DNA of 64,000 nt. Source: Paramacrobiotus metropolitanus (Eukaryota > Tardigrada > Eutardigrada > Parachela > Macrobiotidae). The notes under the pieces were generated by a model. The model was not told the origin of the DNA and ran no database searches. It worked only from the letters and a program-made list of their open reading frames with translations. The stretch lies in NCBI RefSeq assembly GCF_019649055.1, contig NW_026570308.1, forward strand, positions 1 through 64,000, in the 5' to 3' direction. The translations under genes were made by a program, and so were the position numbers. The stretch's first letter is position 1; each line of letters begins with the position of its first letter. Of the stretch, positions 1-9,658 are shown one piece after another.

Positions 1-199
1 TATTTTGACTTAAAGTCCGATTGGTTTTCCTTCTTCCCTTGTTTCGTATCCTTTGGGATCAATACAAAGTCGCCGACTTTGAAGTTCGGTTCGATTTCTT
101 CTTGTTGTAGATTTCCGCATTCTTTTCATATGCATCTTTGATATTACATCTCGCCACCTCTTCGGCAAAGGTCAAGTTCTTTTCATGGTCTCCACCCAT
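1..199 (-). pseudogene. Decayed integrase C-terminal tail
   Basis: Downstream of the Pol stop, the minus strand still reads like a gypsy integrase tail (a segment rich in Glu, Lys and Asn, then a VGDFVLIP-type sequence), but pieces lie in different frames. The Pol stop at 200 is therefore probably a frame break and not the natural end. The rest of the element lies outside the window. Confidence 0.55.
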
Positions 200-3100
200 T
201 CATCTGGGGGTCCTAATCGTCTGGGATGTTCGTTTTTGTGACGTATCCTCCGGCATTGTCATTTCTCTGCCGTGCAGCATATAATATGCTGAATATCCGG
301 TCGTGGCGTGTACGACTCTGTTCATTGCCGAAATGACATATGGGAGATACTTGTTGAACTTCCTTTCGTTTCCCGCTTTCAAGTACTGCGCCAAGCCATC
401 CGCAATCGTCTGCATCTGTCTTTCAACTTGGCCTTGACCCTCTGGATGGTATGCCGTTCCGAATGTATGTTTAATCTTAAACACATTGGTGACCTTTGCG
501 AACACTTCAGCTGTGAAGTGCCGTCCACGATCCGTGTGCAGGATGTGCGGCGCTCCATGTACCAATATCACATGTTTAACGAACACTTTGGCAAATTCTT
601 TGGCTGTAGCAGTCTTCATTGGTACGGCAATCACGTATTTCGTCAGCTGATCTATGAACACCGCTATGTATTTATATCCGCGTTTCTTCGTTGGTAACAA
701 CGGTCCTTTCAGATCCGCGTAGACCCGGAAAAACGGATGTCCAACCTTTATTTCTTGCAATTTACCCGGTGGGCATTTCCTCGGTGTCTTACGAAACTGA
801 CATCCTTGACAGGCGAGTATGTAGTTCTTCACGTCTGTACTCATTCTGTCCCAGTAATATCGAAGTCGGATTGCTGTCAAGGTCTTTTCGAATCCCAAAT
901 GTCCCGCTGCTTTCTCATCGTGCAATGCGTGAATTATCGCTCTTCGCATTGACAACGGTACCACATATGACCTTTCAAGTCTCCCATTTTTATCCTTTAC
1001 TCGGTACAATATGCCATTCCATAACTGGTAATGAACTTCAAATTTCGATCGCGTTTCGGCATCTGGTAGATGTTCCAATTCATCTATTATCATCGCCAGA
1101 TGGGGATCCTTTAACTGTTTATTGCGCAACTGCAAGTTCGAGTCGTCTTCCTCTTCCTCATCACCTTGCAGGTTGACAATGCGGACTGTCGCTGTGCTAA
1201 GTTCATTCCAGTCCTTGATGACCTTGCAACGTGGTAGCGGTTTGTACCTCTTCTTCATCTGTTTTGGGAATCTCAGCAACTTAATCGGACATTCGTTCAG
1301 TGCTTGTGTAACTTTGTCCGTTTCCCAAAGGTCATCTCTATTCTCCGCTGCTTTATCAAGTCCGGTGACCTTTATGTTTTGAGTTTCAGATTCCGCTTCA
1401 AGTCCGGTGACCTTTAAGTCACTAACGGTAGGCAACCAACTTTTAACTTGGTTCACTTTTGCTTCCGTTTCAGCCGACTCGTTTGCCGTAGCTGAGGTGA
1501 CCTTTAATCGTTTTTCTCGTTGTTCCACCATCTGCAAGAACAGCTGGCCAATTTCAATCGCTGGTTTTTTTGTGTCAAACTCCTTCTTGTAGTCCTCAAA
1601 GTTTGGAATTTCATCAAATTCTTCCTCGTGGCACGTTGGCCCTTCGATCGGTGCTCTTGATAAGGCGTCCGCATTGTCACAGTACTTTCCTGGTTTATAT
1701 TCAATTTTAAACTGGTGACCTTGCAGCGCCATTGCCCATCTCGTCAAACGCGGGTTCATTCCGACTTTATTCGTCTCTGACCTTAGCAAGTTGGTCAGCG
1801 CCTGGTGATCCGTCCTTACGGTGAATTCCGCATAGTCGATGAATGGCTTGAACTTTCTGACAGCAAAGACCACTGCCAGACATTCCCATTCCGTTACACC
1901 GTAATTTCTTTCTGCTCCGTGTAAGACGCGACTCGCGTATGCGATCGGATGTCCATCCTGTGACAATACCGCTCCAATTCCTTCTTTGCTTGCGTCACAT
2001 TCAATGACGGTCGGTTTCGCGGGGTCGAATTTTGCCAGTACTGGACCTTCACACAACAGCTGTTTCAAACTGTTGAACTCGTCTTCGTGCACCTTCGTCC
2101 AGTCTTTCTTTACTTGTTTGTCTTGTCTCAGCAACTCGTACAAATGGCAAGTCTTCTGTGCATATCCCATTATGAACTTGCGGTAATAGTTCGCCAGTCC
2201 AAGGAATGACCTTAATTGTCGTTCGGTTTGAGGTCGTTTGAATTCTGAGACTGCGGTGACCTTTTCAGGATCCATTCTGATTCCGTCTTCGCTAAGGATA
2301 TGTCCCAGGAATCCCATTTGTCTCATTCCGAATTCGCACATGGTTGGTTTAATCGTGAATCCCGCTTCAACTAGACTCATTAAGACGTTTCTCAGATTCT
2401 GCATGAAGATCGCCCAAGTTTTTCCGGCGAAAATCACGTCATCAATGTACCCGAAAACGCAGCCTTTTCTTTTCGCTTTCGAAAGTACTTTATCCATGCA
2501 CAACTGGAATGTCGCTGGCCCGTTGCAAACTCCAAATGGCATCCTTTTGAATCGATACATTCCATCTTGCGTTACAAAGGTCGTCTTGTTGATTGACGCT
2601 GGATCCATTGGGATCTGCCAAAATCCACTTTGCAAGTCCATTTTTCCGTAATATTTATTGCCTGCACACGCATCAAGCAACTCGTCCGGATTCGGTAACG
2701 GGTAATTGTTCTTTCTCGTTAGCTTGTTGAGCATAATGTAATTGACACAAAATCTTGTTCCCATTGTTCCATCGCCGTTCTTTTTCACGGCCAGCACGAC
2801 TGGAAAACTCCATTCGGCGTCCGACGGCTCAATTACATCTTGCGCCAACATTTCTTCAATATGCTTTGTTATGAACTCGCGGCCTGTCCAACTCGTTCTG
2901 GCCGGGTTACATTTGACTGGTTTCGCATCTCCCGTATCGATTACGTGAGTAACCCCTTTCACATCTCCATATGGTTTCTTTGATGTGGGTAAGACCTTCC
3001 AGAATTCCCAGAACGCGTTATACACGTCGTTCTTTTGTTCCTCAGTTAGGTCGGGTCCTAATTTCAGGTTTCCAATTATCTTTGTCAGTTCAGCTTTCGT

Positions 3101-6100
3101 CGTATCGTCCACTTCTGGGTCCTCGAGTACGTTCTTTACTGTCCCAGCGTTGACCTTTACATTTTCCATATGTTCATACGGTTCAACGTATCCGAGAAGC
3201 TGATTTTTCTTCACGACTCGGTATTTGCTACTATGATTCGCGATGACGATTTCAAAGTATTTTCCCCTGTGATCCGTCACTCCTGCCAACGGTTGCACTT
3301 CAGTTTCCACTTGTGGGACCGGTGTAAACATCAACTTGTTATGAACCGGTGCGTATTTTCCCATCTTGACCTTTACCCGTATGCAGTTTGACGGTTTCAA
3401 TTTAATTCTTTGGTCACTGTAGACTTTAATCACATCTTTCGACATTCTAGCCTTTTCCACTTTCAATCTTCTGACTTTAATTTCTTTTTCTTTTCCTTCG
3501 TCCACTTCGTCATCTTCATCCAGATTCATTAAGTCCTCTTGTTCTGAAAGGTCACTTACACCTGAATCTTCCGAAGTCGTTGAGTTATCACTTGAACTCG
3601 TCCATTCCGAGTCCGAATCGCTGCTCTCGTATTCTTGTGCAGCGGCTTGACCTTTGTCAGCCTTTTCAAGTGGACGCTCATCAACTCCTTCGTCTTCTGA
3701 TGAAAGGTCACTTTCGTTTTCTCGCAAATCGCTAAGTTTTTTCGCTTTCGATTTTTCGGGCAGAGGTTTATCCGCTTCCTTTGCCTTGCGCCCATTTCGT
3801 GCGGCGATTCTCGGGTGACTCCTCGCTACCCGAATTCTCGTTGGTGACCTTTCCAATTGATCGGAGTTTGACCTTTCTCCTTCCAATTTTGACTCCTCCA
3901 ACTCATCAATTTCTTCGGGGCTCATTACCGGCTTTTCGGTCAACTCGACCGGCGGACATTCCTCACCGTTATCGAGTGACCTTTCCCCGTTTTTTGCCTC
4001 AGTTACTGGGTTTTGCTGTTCATTCGATATCCTTTCGACTTCCTCTTTAAACTTCTTCCACATTTCTTCTCTGCCCGTTAACATCTGTGCAATGTCGAAG
4101 GCCGATTTTGAGCTTTCTTCTGTTTCGTTCGATCTTCCTTCAGCTGTCTCTTTAACTGCTTCCTCCTTCTCTGCTTGTTTTACAGTCTCTTTATCAACTT
4201 CAACCTGTTGGACCGTTTCATAACCTTTCGGTCGTTTGGGACCAACGAAGACACAATTTGCCATCAGCTCTTCGGTGACCCAGTCATCACACGGAATCGT
4301 TTCGTACATGTACCACGTATCACCACCTCGTTCTGGGTAGTCGACTCCATCTGGATCTGGTGCAAAGGTCACCTTTTTCTTCTCCATCAATCCCGGTAAC
4401 CTTCTTTTCCGGGTTACTTGCAATTCGCGCATCTCCTTTGCGTCGAATATTGGAATCTCCGCTTCGAATTTCCTCCAGTATTTGTCGAATATCTGCCAGT
4501 TATCATCTTTGAGTGCTTTACAGAATACCACCACCGATTCATATACCGGTATGCCAAGTCCTGTTGGGAATATGACTGTTCTCCCTTGACCTTTGTACAT
4601 ATGGTTTATGCGAAAGTCCCAGAACAGTTCTATTCTCGCTTCTTCCCATAGCTGTACTTCTTCGTTCATTACGTCTATCTCTCGTTCGAGTTTCCGTTCC
4701 GTTTTTACCGGATCAAAGGGATCTTGGATTCCGTTATCCGCACGTTGCTGCCAATGGTTTAGCCATTTCCCTCTCCCCGTAATAAAGTTTTTTACGCATG
4801 ACAACCAAGTTCGATATCTGTTCCAATGGTACCGCTCGATGTGTGGTTTCCACATTTCGTTTGTCCGCATGATGCTTTTCACTTCTCTTTGGACGTGACC
4901 TTTAAGGTCTGCTAATGCAGCGTTACATCGCGGCCATTCTGAAAGGTCATCTTGGGAGGCGCTTTGGCAACATTCAGTGCATTCCCATTGTGGTTGCACT
5001 CTACACGGATCCTCGTAGTAACCGTGTCCGCAACTCCCCATTCGTTCTTCTGGAGTTAATATCCTTCGGTTCGTTTGCGGGTTGGCAACCACCTTCTGCT
5101 GTGTTGTGGCATCTTGCTCGCATTCAATTTGGGTTACACTCGCTTCGTCTGAGGGTATTTCAATAATCTCCGTTCCATTATTCAGTTGGTGACCTTTCAA
5201 CTGCTCATGTGCTTTATTGCGGATTTCGCTCGCGAACATCTGTTCTTCTTCAGCTATTCGTTTCAATATCCGTAACTTTTCACTCTTTTTATCCTTCCCC
5301 GCTTTGGCTGTCTTTATTCCCAGTGCCTCTGGTACTGGGATAGGCTTTGCCCACTCCATGCCTGGCACGAGCGATTGTTTCGCTGCGACCGCCGCTTCTT
5401 TCTGTGTGGCAGCTATCTCTTCGAGTGTTGGTGACCTTTCGTCATTGGTAACAGAGTGTGGTTCGAAAAAGGGTTCCTTTTGAGGGTCACGTTCTGTTAC
5501 TTCTTCTTTGGCTTCATCTGGTAGCCTTTCATTTTGGGTAGCAGATCGAGGTTCGAAGAAATTCGGAGTACGCTCTACTCTTATCGCCGGTGACCTTTCA
5601 AATTTCTTTCCCAGTGCCTCTGGTACTGGGATGACTTTTTCAACACGTTCCTTTTCTGGGGCTCCTTGTTCACAGTCTTCTGCGATCATACTTCTCCCGT
5701 CCGGGAGAAATATGATCGCCTCATCCGTGTCTAGCGCAAGCGGTTCCTTTTTCCTTTCGTTAACTTTTTTGACGTTTACACTTTCGCTTTTCTTCTCCGG
5801 TGCCTCTGGTACCGGGATTGTCCGTTGGCTGATCTCGTTCTGCTGCACTCTCGTCATTCCCGGTGCCTCTGGTACTGGGATGACCTTTTCTCTTCCCTTT
5901 TGTGTCAGCAGTGTCCGGTTTAATGTATTTTCGATCTCCTGTTGGATCAGTTTCAACTGCTCAAATGTCGACAATTCTTTTTGCGCCACCTTTTTCTGCT
6001 CCTTTCCCGGTGCCTCTGGTACTGGGATTAGCATCTTATTATCAGTCTGAGCGTTCCCTGTCTGTTTTACAAGTTCGGTGACCTTTCCGACTTGGACTTT

Positions 6101-7621
6101 GGCCACTGGTTTGGGGTCATCTTCTTTTTCTTCTTCCCCCTCATTATCCATCAGTACGAACTTCTTTTCCAGGAAGTCGAATCCCAATAACACCTGTACG
6201 TCGTCACACTTCGGTCGGACGTAAAAGGAATGTTCACTAGTCTTTTTCCTTAAGGTCACTGGTGCTACACAGTAGTGCGTCACCAGGAATCCTGACGTTC
6301 CGCTAATTCCATTTATCTTCACCAGTCTGTCTGGTGGCAATGGGAGCATATGAAGTCCATTCTTTTCACAAAACGGTTTACTGATCAGCGACGTCTCAGC
6401 GCCGGTGTCCAGCATTGCGTTGACCTTTATATCTCCCACCTTCACTTCGTGTGTGTATGCTTCAATTCTTTTGGGCAATCTTCCATTTTGAATCTTCAAT
6501 GTGTGAATCTTACACTTCACGGGGATTAGCGATACTGGTCCCGGATCCATATCGGGAAGCACTTGCTCCTTCGCTGAAGTACTGTGACCTTTCAGTATTT
6601 CGCTTAGCTTGTCAATCCTGTGTGGGACGTTAGTTCGAACGTCGTAGAATTTTTGCGGCTTCTTCTTATCTGCTTGCTTCTCTGCAGCCATTTTACCACT
6701 GGTGACCTTTTCAACATTCTGCACTTGCTCATTTGCTTTTGTGCTATCCACGTGACCTTTAGTCACCTCATTTATCGTCTCGTGGATCAGTTCCTCTTTG
6801 CGGTTTTCATTTCGTTTATCTCTTAGCTTCTCAATGACTTCACTTGTTATTTGGTCAGCTCGCTTCAATTCGTCTGCTTCGCTGTCTTTCATCTCATTCG
6901 GTGACCTTTCATATGTTACCATGTCATATCCCTTTTCGGTCATCCATTCAATCACCTTTGCAGACACTTCATTGTTCGTTTTCGTCGGGTCGGTTTGTGA
7001 AGACATCCCGTCTGTTCGGGCTGGTGACTTGTCATTGGCGTCCTTTTGTAGTGCTTGTGAGAAGTCTCGTGACCTTTCGACTGCACTACTCTGTTGCATT
7101 TGCGCCATCTCATTTGACCCTCCTTTCTGTTCTTTTAGCGCTAAGTCCTGTGACCTTTCATTGCGCTTCATGACAAATCCGCCGCCCGTCAACTTTTGTA
7201 TGGGAACTTTTTCTCCATAATTCGGCGGTTTATCTTTCGGTTGTGCGTTTCGCGGGTTATTCAGGTCAGCTTGTGCATTCTTGTATTCAGTTGCGTTGAA
7301 TACTGGAGCAAGGTTCGGTGACCTTTTAACTTCTTTCCCGGTAACTAATTCTTCCAGTCGTTTTCTTTCATATTGCGTTCGCAATTCCTGCATGTCCCTG
7401 TAGTCTTCTTGTGACATTCCCGCTTTCTGTTTTGCTTTTGGCGTCACAGGTATCCACATCCCGTGATTCCCATTCGGTCTATAGGCTACTTTTTGCCATA
7501 TTTCCTTCCGTTGCAGCGTTACTGCATCCACAAGTGAGTCGTCGGAGTTCTGCTGTGCCGGTTCGCTATTCTTGTGCTGCGCTGTTCGCAGTGTCAAGTC
7601 TGTTTCTTGACCTTTTAACAC
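200..7621 (-). CDS. pol: Pol polyprotein: protease, RT, RNase H, integrase
   Basis: 2,473-residue ORF. The first ~350 residues are charged and disordered. A retropepsin-like aspartic protease follows (DTGAETS, about residue 404, bases ~6400). Five IPVPEA(P/L) repeats lie at about residues 530-770. A Cys cluster (CGHGYYEDPC, then CTECC) lies near residue 870. An acidic Ser/Glu-rich stretch runs to about residue 1450. RT has MPFGVCNGPATF and the active site YIDD (near base 2,445). RNase H has IECDAS. Integrase has an HHCC-type finger (ending CQGCQ) and a core with D (YADLKG), D (HTDRGR) and E (GQGQVERQ). The stop at 200 truncates the integrase tail. The first residue is a GTG in a stop-to-stop frame, so Pol is probably made by frameshift or reinitiation after the upstream ORF and not from its own start. 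The large pre-RT extension is unusual for the family. Confidence 0.9.
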   Translation of the reverse strand: MLKGQETDLTLRTAQHKNSEPAQQNSDDSLVDAVTLQRKEIWQKVAYRPNGNHGMWIPVTPKAKQKAGMSQEDYRDMQELRTQYERKRLEELVTGKEVKRSPNLAPVFNATEYKNAQADLNNPRNAQPKDKPPNYGEKVPIQKLTGGGFVMKRNERSQDLALKEQKGGSNEMAQMQQSSAVERSRDFSQALQKDANDKSPARTDGMSSQTDPTKTNNEVSAKVIEWMTEKGYDMVTYERSPNEMKDSEADELKRADQITSEVIEKLRDKRNENRKEELIHETINEVTKGHVDSTKANEQVQNVEKVTSGKMAAEKQADKKKPQKFYDVRTNVPHRIDKLSEILKGHSTSAKEQVLPDMDPGPVSLIPVKCKIHTLKIQNGRLPKRIEAYTHEVKVGDIKVNAMLDTGAETSLISKPFCEKNGLHMLPLPPDRLVKINGISGTSGFLVTHYCVAPVTLRKKTSEHSFYVRPKCDDVQVLLGFDFLEKKFVLMDNEGEEEKEDDPKPVAKVQVGKVTELVKQTGNAQTDNKMLIPVPEAPGKEQKKVAQKELSTFEQLKLIQQEIENTLNRTLLTQKGREKVIPVPEAPGMTRVQQNEISQRTIPVPEAPEKKSESVNVKKVNERKKEPLALDTDEAIIFLPDGRSMIAEDCEQGAPEKERVEKVIPVPEALGKKFERSPAIRVERTPNFFEPRSATQNERLPDEAKEEVTERDPQKEPFFEPHSVTNDERSPTLEEIAATQKEAAVAAKQSLVPGMEWAKPIPVPEALGIKTAKAGKDKKSEKLRILKRIAEEEQMFASEIRNKAHEQLKGHQLNNGTEIIEIPSDEASVTQIECEQDATTQQKVVANPQTNRRILTPEERMGSCGHGYYEDPCRVQPQWECTECCQSASQDDLSEWPRCNAALADLKGHVQREVKSIMRTNEMWKPHIERYHWNRYRTWLSCVKNFITGRGKWLNHWQQRADNGIQDPFDPVKTERKLEREIDVMNEEVQLWEEARIELFWDFRINHMYKGQGRTVIFPTGLGIPVYESVVVFCKALKDDNWQIFDKYWRKFEAEIPIFDAKEMRELQVTRKRRLPGLMEKKKVTFAPDPDGVDYPERGGDTWYMYETIPCDDWVTEELMANCVFVGPKRPKGYETVQQVEVDKETVKQAEKEEAVKETAEGRSNETEESSKSAFDIAQMLTGREEMWKKFKEEVERISNEQQNPVTEAKNGERSLDNGEECPPVELTEKPVMSPEEIDELEESKLEGERSNSDQLERSPTRIRVARSHPRIAARNGRKAKEADKPLPEKSKAKKLSDLRENESDLSSEDEGVDERPLEKADKGQAAAQEYESSDSDSEWTSSSDNSTTSEDSGVSDLSEQEDLMNLDEDDEVDEGKEKEIKVRRLKVEKARMSKDVIKVYSDQRIKLKPSNCIRVKVKMGKYAPVHNKLMFTPVPQVETEVQPLAGVTDHRGKYFEIVIANHSSKYRVVKKNQLLGYVEPYEHMENVKVNAGTVKNVLEDPEVDDTTKAELTKIIGNLKLGPDLTEEQKNDVYNAFWEFWKVLPTSKKPYGDVKGVTHVIDTGDAKPVKCNPARTSWTGREFITKHIEEMLAQDVIEPSDAEWSFPVVLAVKKNGDGTMGTRFCVNYIMLNKLTRKNNYPLPNPDELLDACAGNKYYGKMDLQSGFWQIPMDPASINKTTFVTQDGMYRFKRMPFGVCNGPATFQLCMDKVLSKAKRKGCVFGYIDDVIFAGKTWAIFMQNLRNVLMSLVEAGFTIKPTMCEFGMRQMGFLGHILSEDGIRMDPEKVTAVSEFKRPQTERQLRSFLGLANYYRKFIMGYAQKTCHLYELLRQDKQVKKDWTKVHEDEFNSLKQLLCEGPVLAKFDPAKPTVIECDASKEGIGAVLSQDGHPIAYASRVLHGAERNYGVTEWECLAVVFAVRKFKPFIDYAEFTVRTDHQALTNLLRSETNKVGMNPRLTRWAMALQGHQFKIEYKPGKYCDNADALSRAPIEGPTCHEEEFDEIPNFEDYKKEFDTKKPAIEIGQLFLQMVEQREKRLKVTSATANESAETEAKVNQVKSWLPTVSDLKVTGLEAESETQNIKVTGLDKAAENRDDLWETDKVTQALNECPIKLLRFPKQMKKRYKPLPRCKVIKDWNELSTATVRIVNLQGDEEEEDDSNLQLRNKQLKDPHLAMIIDELEHLPDAETRSKFEVHYQLWNGILYRVKDKNGRLERSYVVPLSMRRAIIHALHDEKAAGHLGFEKTLTAIRLRYYWDRMSTDVKNYILACQGCQFRKTPRKCPPGKLQEIKVGHPFFRVYADLKGPLLPTKKRGYKYIAVFIDQLTKYVIAVPMKTATAKEFAKVFVKHVILVHGAPHILHTDRGRHFTAEVFAKVTNVFKIKHTFGTAYHPEGQGQVERQMQTIADGLAQYLKAGNERKFNKYLPYVISAMNRVVHATTGYSAYYMLHGREMTMPEDTSQKRTSQTIRTPR
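5320..6030 (-). repeat. Five IPVPEA(P/L)(G/E) repeats in Pol
   Basis: Five copies of a roughly 23-bp unit, near 5,326, 5,612, 5,800, 5,858 and 6,008, encode IPVPEAPG or IPVPEALG. They are separated by unrelated linkers of 60-280 bp. The DNA is almost invariant and nearly palindromic: its ends read CCCAGT...ACTGGG or CCGGT...ACCGG. This looks like dispersed duplication of a short hairpin-capable unit. Confidence 0.8.
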
Positions 7622-7640
7622 GACGCTGTCGCCGTGACCT

Positions 7641-8375
7641 TTAGCGTTCGCACGCTCCTTGACCTCTCACTTGGATTTTTCCCACGGAAGGTGACCTTTC
7701 ATCTCTTCTGTTAGCAGTGATATTCTGCTCCATCCATTTTTGCCTTATCATCTTCTCCTCTTCGTCCTCCGAACAATTCCAGAACTTTGGCTTTATTTCT
7801 CCGTAACAGTCGCAACGTGACTCATTTGCTTTGTCATTTTCTGCCAAGTATTTCCGGAATTTCGCATGTTGCTCATTTTCCTCTTGCGCAGTGTCGTTCT
7901 GCGGTTTCTTTTGATTCAACAACGCCTGTTGAATCTTCGCATTGCGTAATGCACGGCGTTCAGCTAACACCTTTTCGCTGCAATACGGTGACCTTTCATT
8001 TTGCTGCGCTGTTCGCAGTGTCGCGCTACCGTCACGACAATTTCCACTCGCAGTACCATTCTGCGGTGACCTTTGGTCCCGTTGCGCGTTTCCACTCGCA
8101 GTACCATTCTGCGGTGACCTTTGATTCATTTGAACGTTTCCACTCGCAGTACCATTCTGCGGTGACCTTTGATTCACTTGAACGTTTCCACTTGCAGTAC
8201 CATTCTGCGGTGACCTTTTATCCACTTGTACTGGTTTCCCGATAACCAGTTCATTTCGCTGCTGTGACGGCATCCTTATAGCCGTTTCGATTTCTTTTTG
8301 CAATGACGACATCCATTTAACCGTTTCGCTTTGCTGTGGCGGCATCCATATAGCCGTTGCCTTTGTCACATTCAC
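7641..8375 (-). CDS. Repeat-containing ORF between Gag and Pol
   Basis: 244-residue ORF in a different frame from Pol, ending 20 bp before Pol opens. The N-terminal third is Gln/Met-rich. Four 16-residue repeats of the type RSPQNGTASGN follow, then a charged C-terminal part with a few Cys (CDCYGE, FWNCSEDEEE). No known domain is recognised. Its position suggests a Gag-Pol linker or an accessory ORF. The RSP in each repeat is the AAAGGTCAC motif read in one frame. Confidence 0.55.
   Translation of the reverse strand: MNVTKATAIWMPPQQSETVKWMSSLQKEIETAIRMPSQQRNELVIGKPVQVDKRSPQNGTASGNVQVNQRSPQNGTASGNVQMNQRSPQNGTASGNAQRDQRSPQNGTASGNCRDGSATLRTAQQNERSPYCSEKVLAERRALRNAKIQQALLNQKKPQNDTAQEENEQHAKFRKYLAENDKANESRCDCYGEIKPKFWNCSEDEEEKMIRQKWMEQNITANRRDERSPSVGKIQVRGQGACER
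8049..8242 (-). repeat. 48-bp tandem repeat, four units
   Basis: The phrase CAGTACCATTCTGCGGTGAC starts at 8051, 8099, 8147 and 8195, an exact 48-bp period (16 codons, so frame-preserving). Each unit carries one GTGACCTTT. A fifth partial unit, CAGTACCATTCTGCAGTG, lies near 8,379. Confidence 0.9.
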
Positions 8376-8461
8376 TGCAGTACCATTCTGCAGTGGTGAC
8401 CTTTCTGTTCCCCGTTTATCCGGTGGTTTCGGGTCGGGTCGATCAGTAGGCTCACCGGCGC

Positions 8462-9643
8462 CTACTGATCTTGCCCGTTTCCCTGAACCGGCGCACCTCC
8501 TTGTTGAGCGCCTTGCACATTTCCCTGTTGTTGCCCAATTTCGTTGGCCGGGTTCATATTCTGTCCGCCGCCGCCATTATTGTATTGGCCACCGCCCTGT
8601 TGGTAGTTTCCTTGGCCACATCCGTTTCCACCGTTACGGTTGCCGCCATTCCAGTTTCCGCGGCCATAGCCTCTGTTTCTCCCTCTGAAGCCGCCGCGGT
8701 AGCCACCACGATTGCCACCGCCTTGGCCACCATTTCCGTTTCCATTCCCATAGTTTCCGTTTCCTTGCTGATTTGGGAAGCTGGCTTTATGCTGGTACCA
8801 TTGGGCGATGATGTCATATCCATTTGCCACTGCTTGACGCCAACCACCCAGGCCGCGCAGTCGTTGCCATTCTCTGAAGGCAAACAGATTCGGGTTCTGT
8901 TCTGGTGGTGTGTTCGCAAACTTGCATCCTTGCGTCTGGTGATTGCCATACATACAGTATTGGCACATCTGCGCATTGTTCGCCACCCATCCATCTATCA
9001 TCTGAAACTTAAACTCCGTTCGTGACCCTTGATTCTGCTGATAGTTCTGATTTCCTCTGTTTGGCTGGAAGTTGCCTTGTCCTTGGCCTTGGTTCTGGAA
9101 GTTTCCTTGACCTCCGTTCCAGTTTCCGTTTCCATAACCGTTTCCACCGAAATTTCCGTTACCCACTCCTTGTTGTGGTAACCCTACATTCATAGGGGCC
9201 ACGTTCTGTGGTACCGGTGGGGCCACATTCTGAGGTGCCGGTCTCACTTGAGCCGCCGCTTGTATCGCCGCGACCATTGCATATGTAAGTGGCTGTCCTG
9301 TCTGGCTATCGATAAAGGTCACTTCCTTGGTGACCTCTTGCATCGGGGCCTCCCTTCGGTATTCAACCGGTTGCTGAACTGGTGCTGCCGCGACCCTTTG
9401 TTGTGGCACCGTTTCGACTTGTCCAGTGCGAATTGTAACATAGTCCTGGTTGCGTTGACCTTTTGGTGCTTTGTACTTTTCTTCTCCGGCTGACCAGTGT
9501 CGGAAAAAGTCTTTGATTTCGGTCGGTGTTCTACACTGTTGCGTGCGTAGTGCCTTATAAAGGTCACTGTCCACTCTGCATCCTTCGATAAGGAAACCGA
9601 CTGCTTGCTTCTCAGTAATGATCCTTTTCGCCTTGTATTTCAT
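8462..9643 (-). CDS. gag: Gag C-terminal part with CCHC zinc knuckle and Gly/Asn/Gln-rich nucleocapsid
   Basis: 393 residues. The first ~75 continue the capsid fold of the ORF just upstream. A Pro/Gln/Asn-rich linker follows, then a CCHC zinc knuckle (CQYC, four residues, H, four residues, C) at about residue 225. The tail is rich in Gly, Asn and Arg, with RGG-like repeats (GGYRGGFRGRNRG). This is a typical RNA-binding nucleocapsid. The ORF lies in the same frame as the capsid ORF (9,659-10,327) and is separated from it only by one TAG at 9,659-9,661, so the two are probably one Gag. Confidence 0.8.
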   Translation of the reverse strand: MKYKAKRIITEKQAVGFLIEGCRVDSDLYKALRTQQCRTPTEIKDFFRHWSAGEEKYKAPKGQRNQDYVTIRTGQVETVPQQRVAAAPVQQPVEYRREAPMQEVTKEVTFIDSQTGQPLTYAMVAAIQAAAQVRPAPQNVAPPVPQNVAPMNVGLPQQGVGNGNFGGNGYGNGNWNGGQGNFQNQGQGQGNFQPNRGNQNYQQNQGSRTEFKFQMIDGWVANNAQMCQYCMYGNHQTQGCKFANTPPEQNPNLFAFREWQRLRGLGGWRQAVANGYDIIAQWYQHKASFPNQQGNGNYGNGNGNGGQGGGNRGGYRGGFRGRNRGYGRGNWNGGNRNGGNGCGQGNYQQGGGQYNNGGGGQNMNPANEIGQQQGNVQGAQQGGAPVQGNGQDQ

Positions 9644-9658
9644 GATCGCTTGATAAAA

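Noticed and set aside
5508-6050. A 180-residue plus-strand open frame opposite Pol, and several similar ones across 300-7,200
   Set aside because: They mirror Pol codons on the other strand; the repeated PGASGTGI-type peptide is the reverse of the IPVPEAPG repeat. No independent support.
8471-9025. A 184-residue hydrophobic plus-strand frame
   Set aside because: It is the antisense of Gly/Asn codons of the nucleocapsid, which automatically give Ala/Val/Ile-rich frames.
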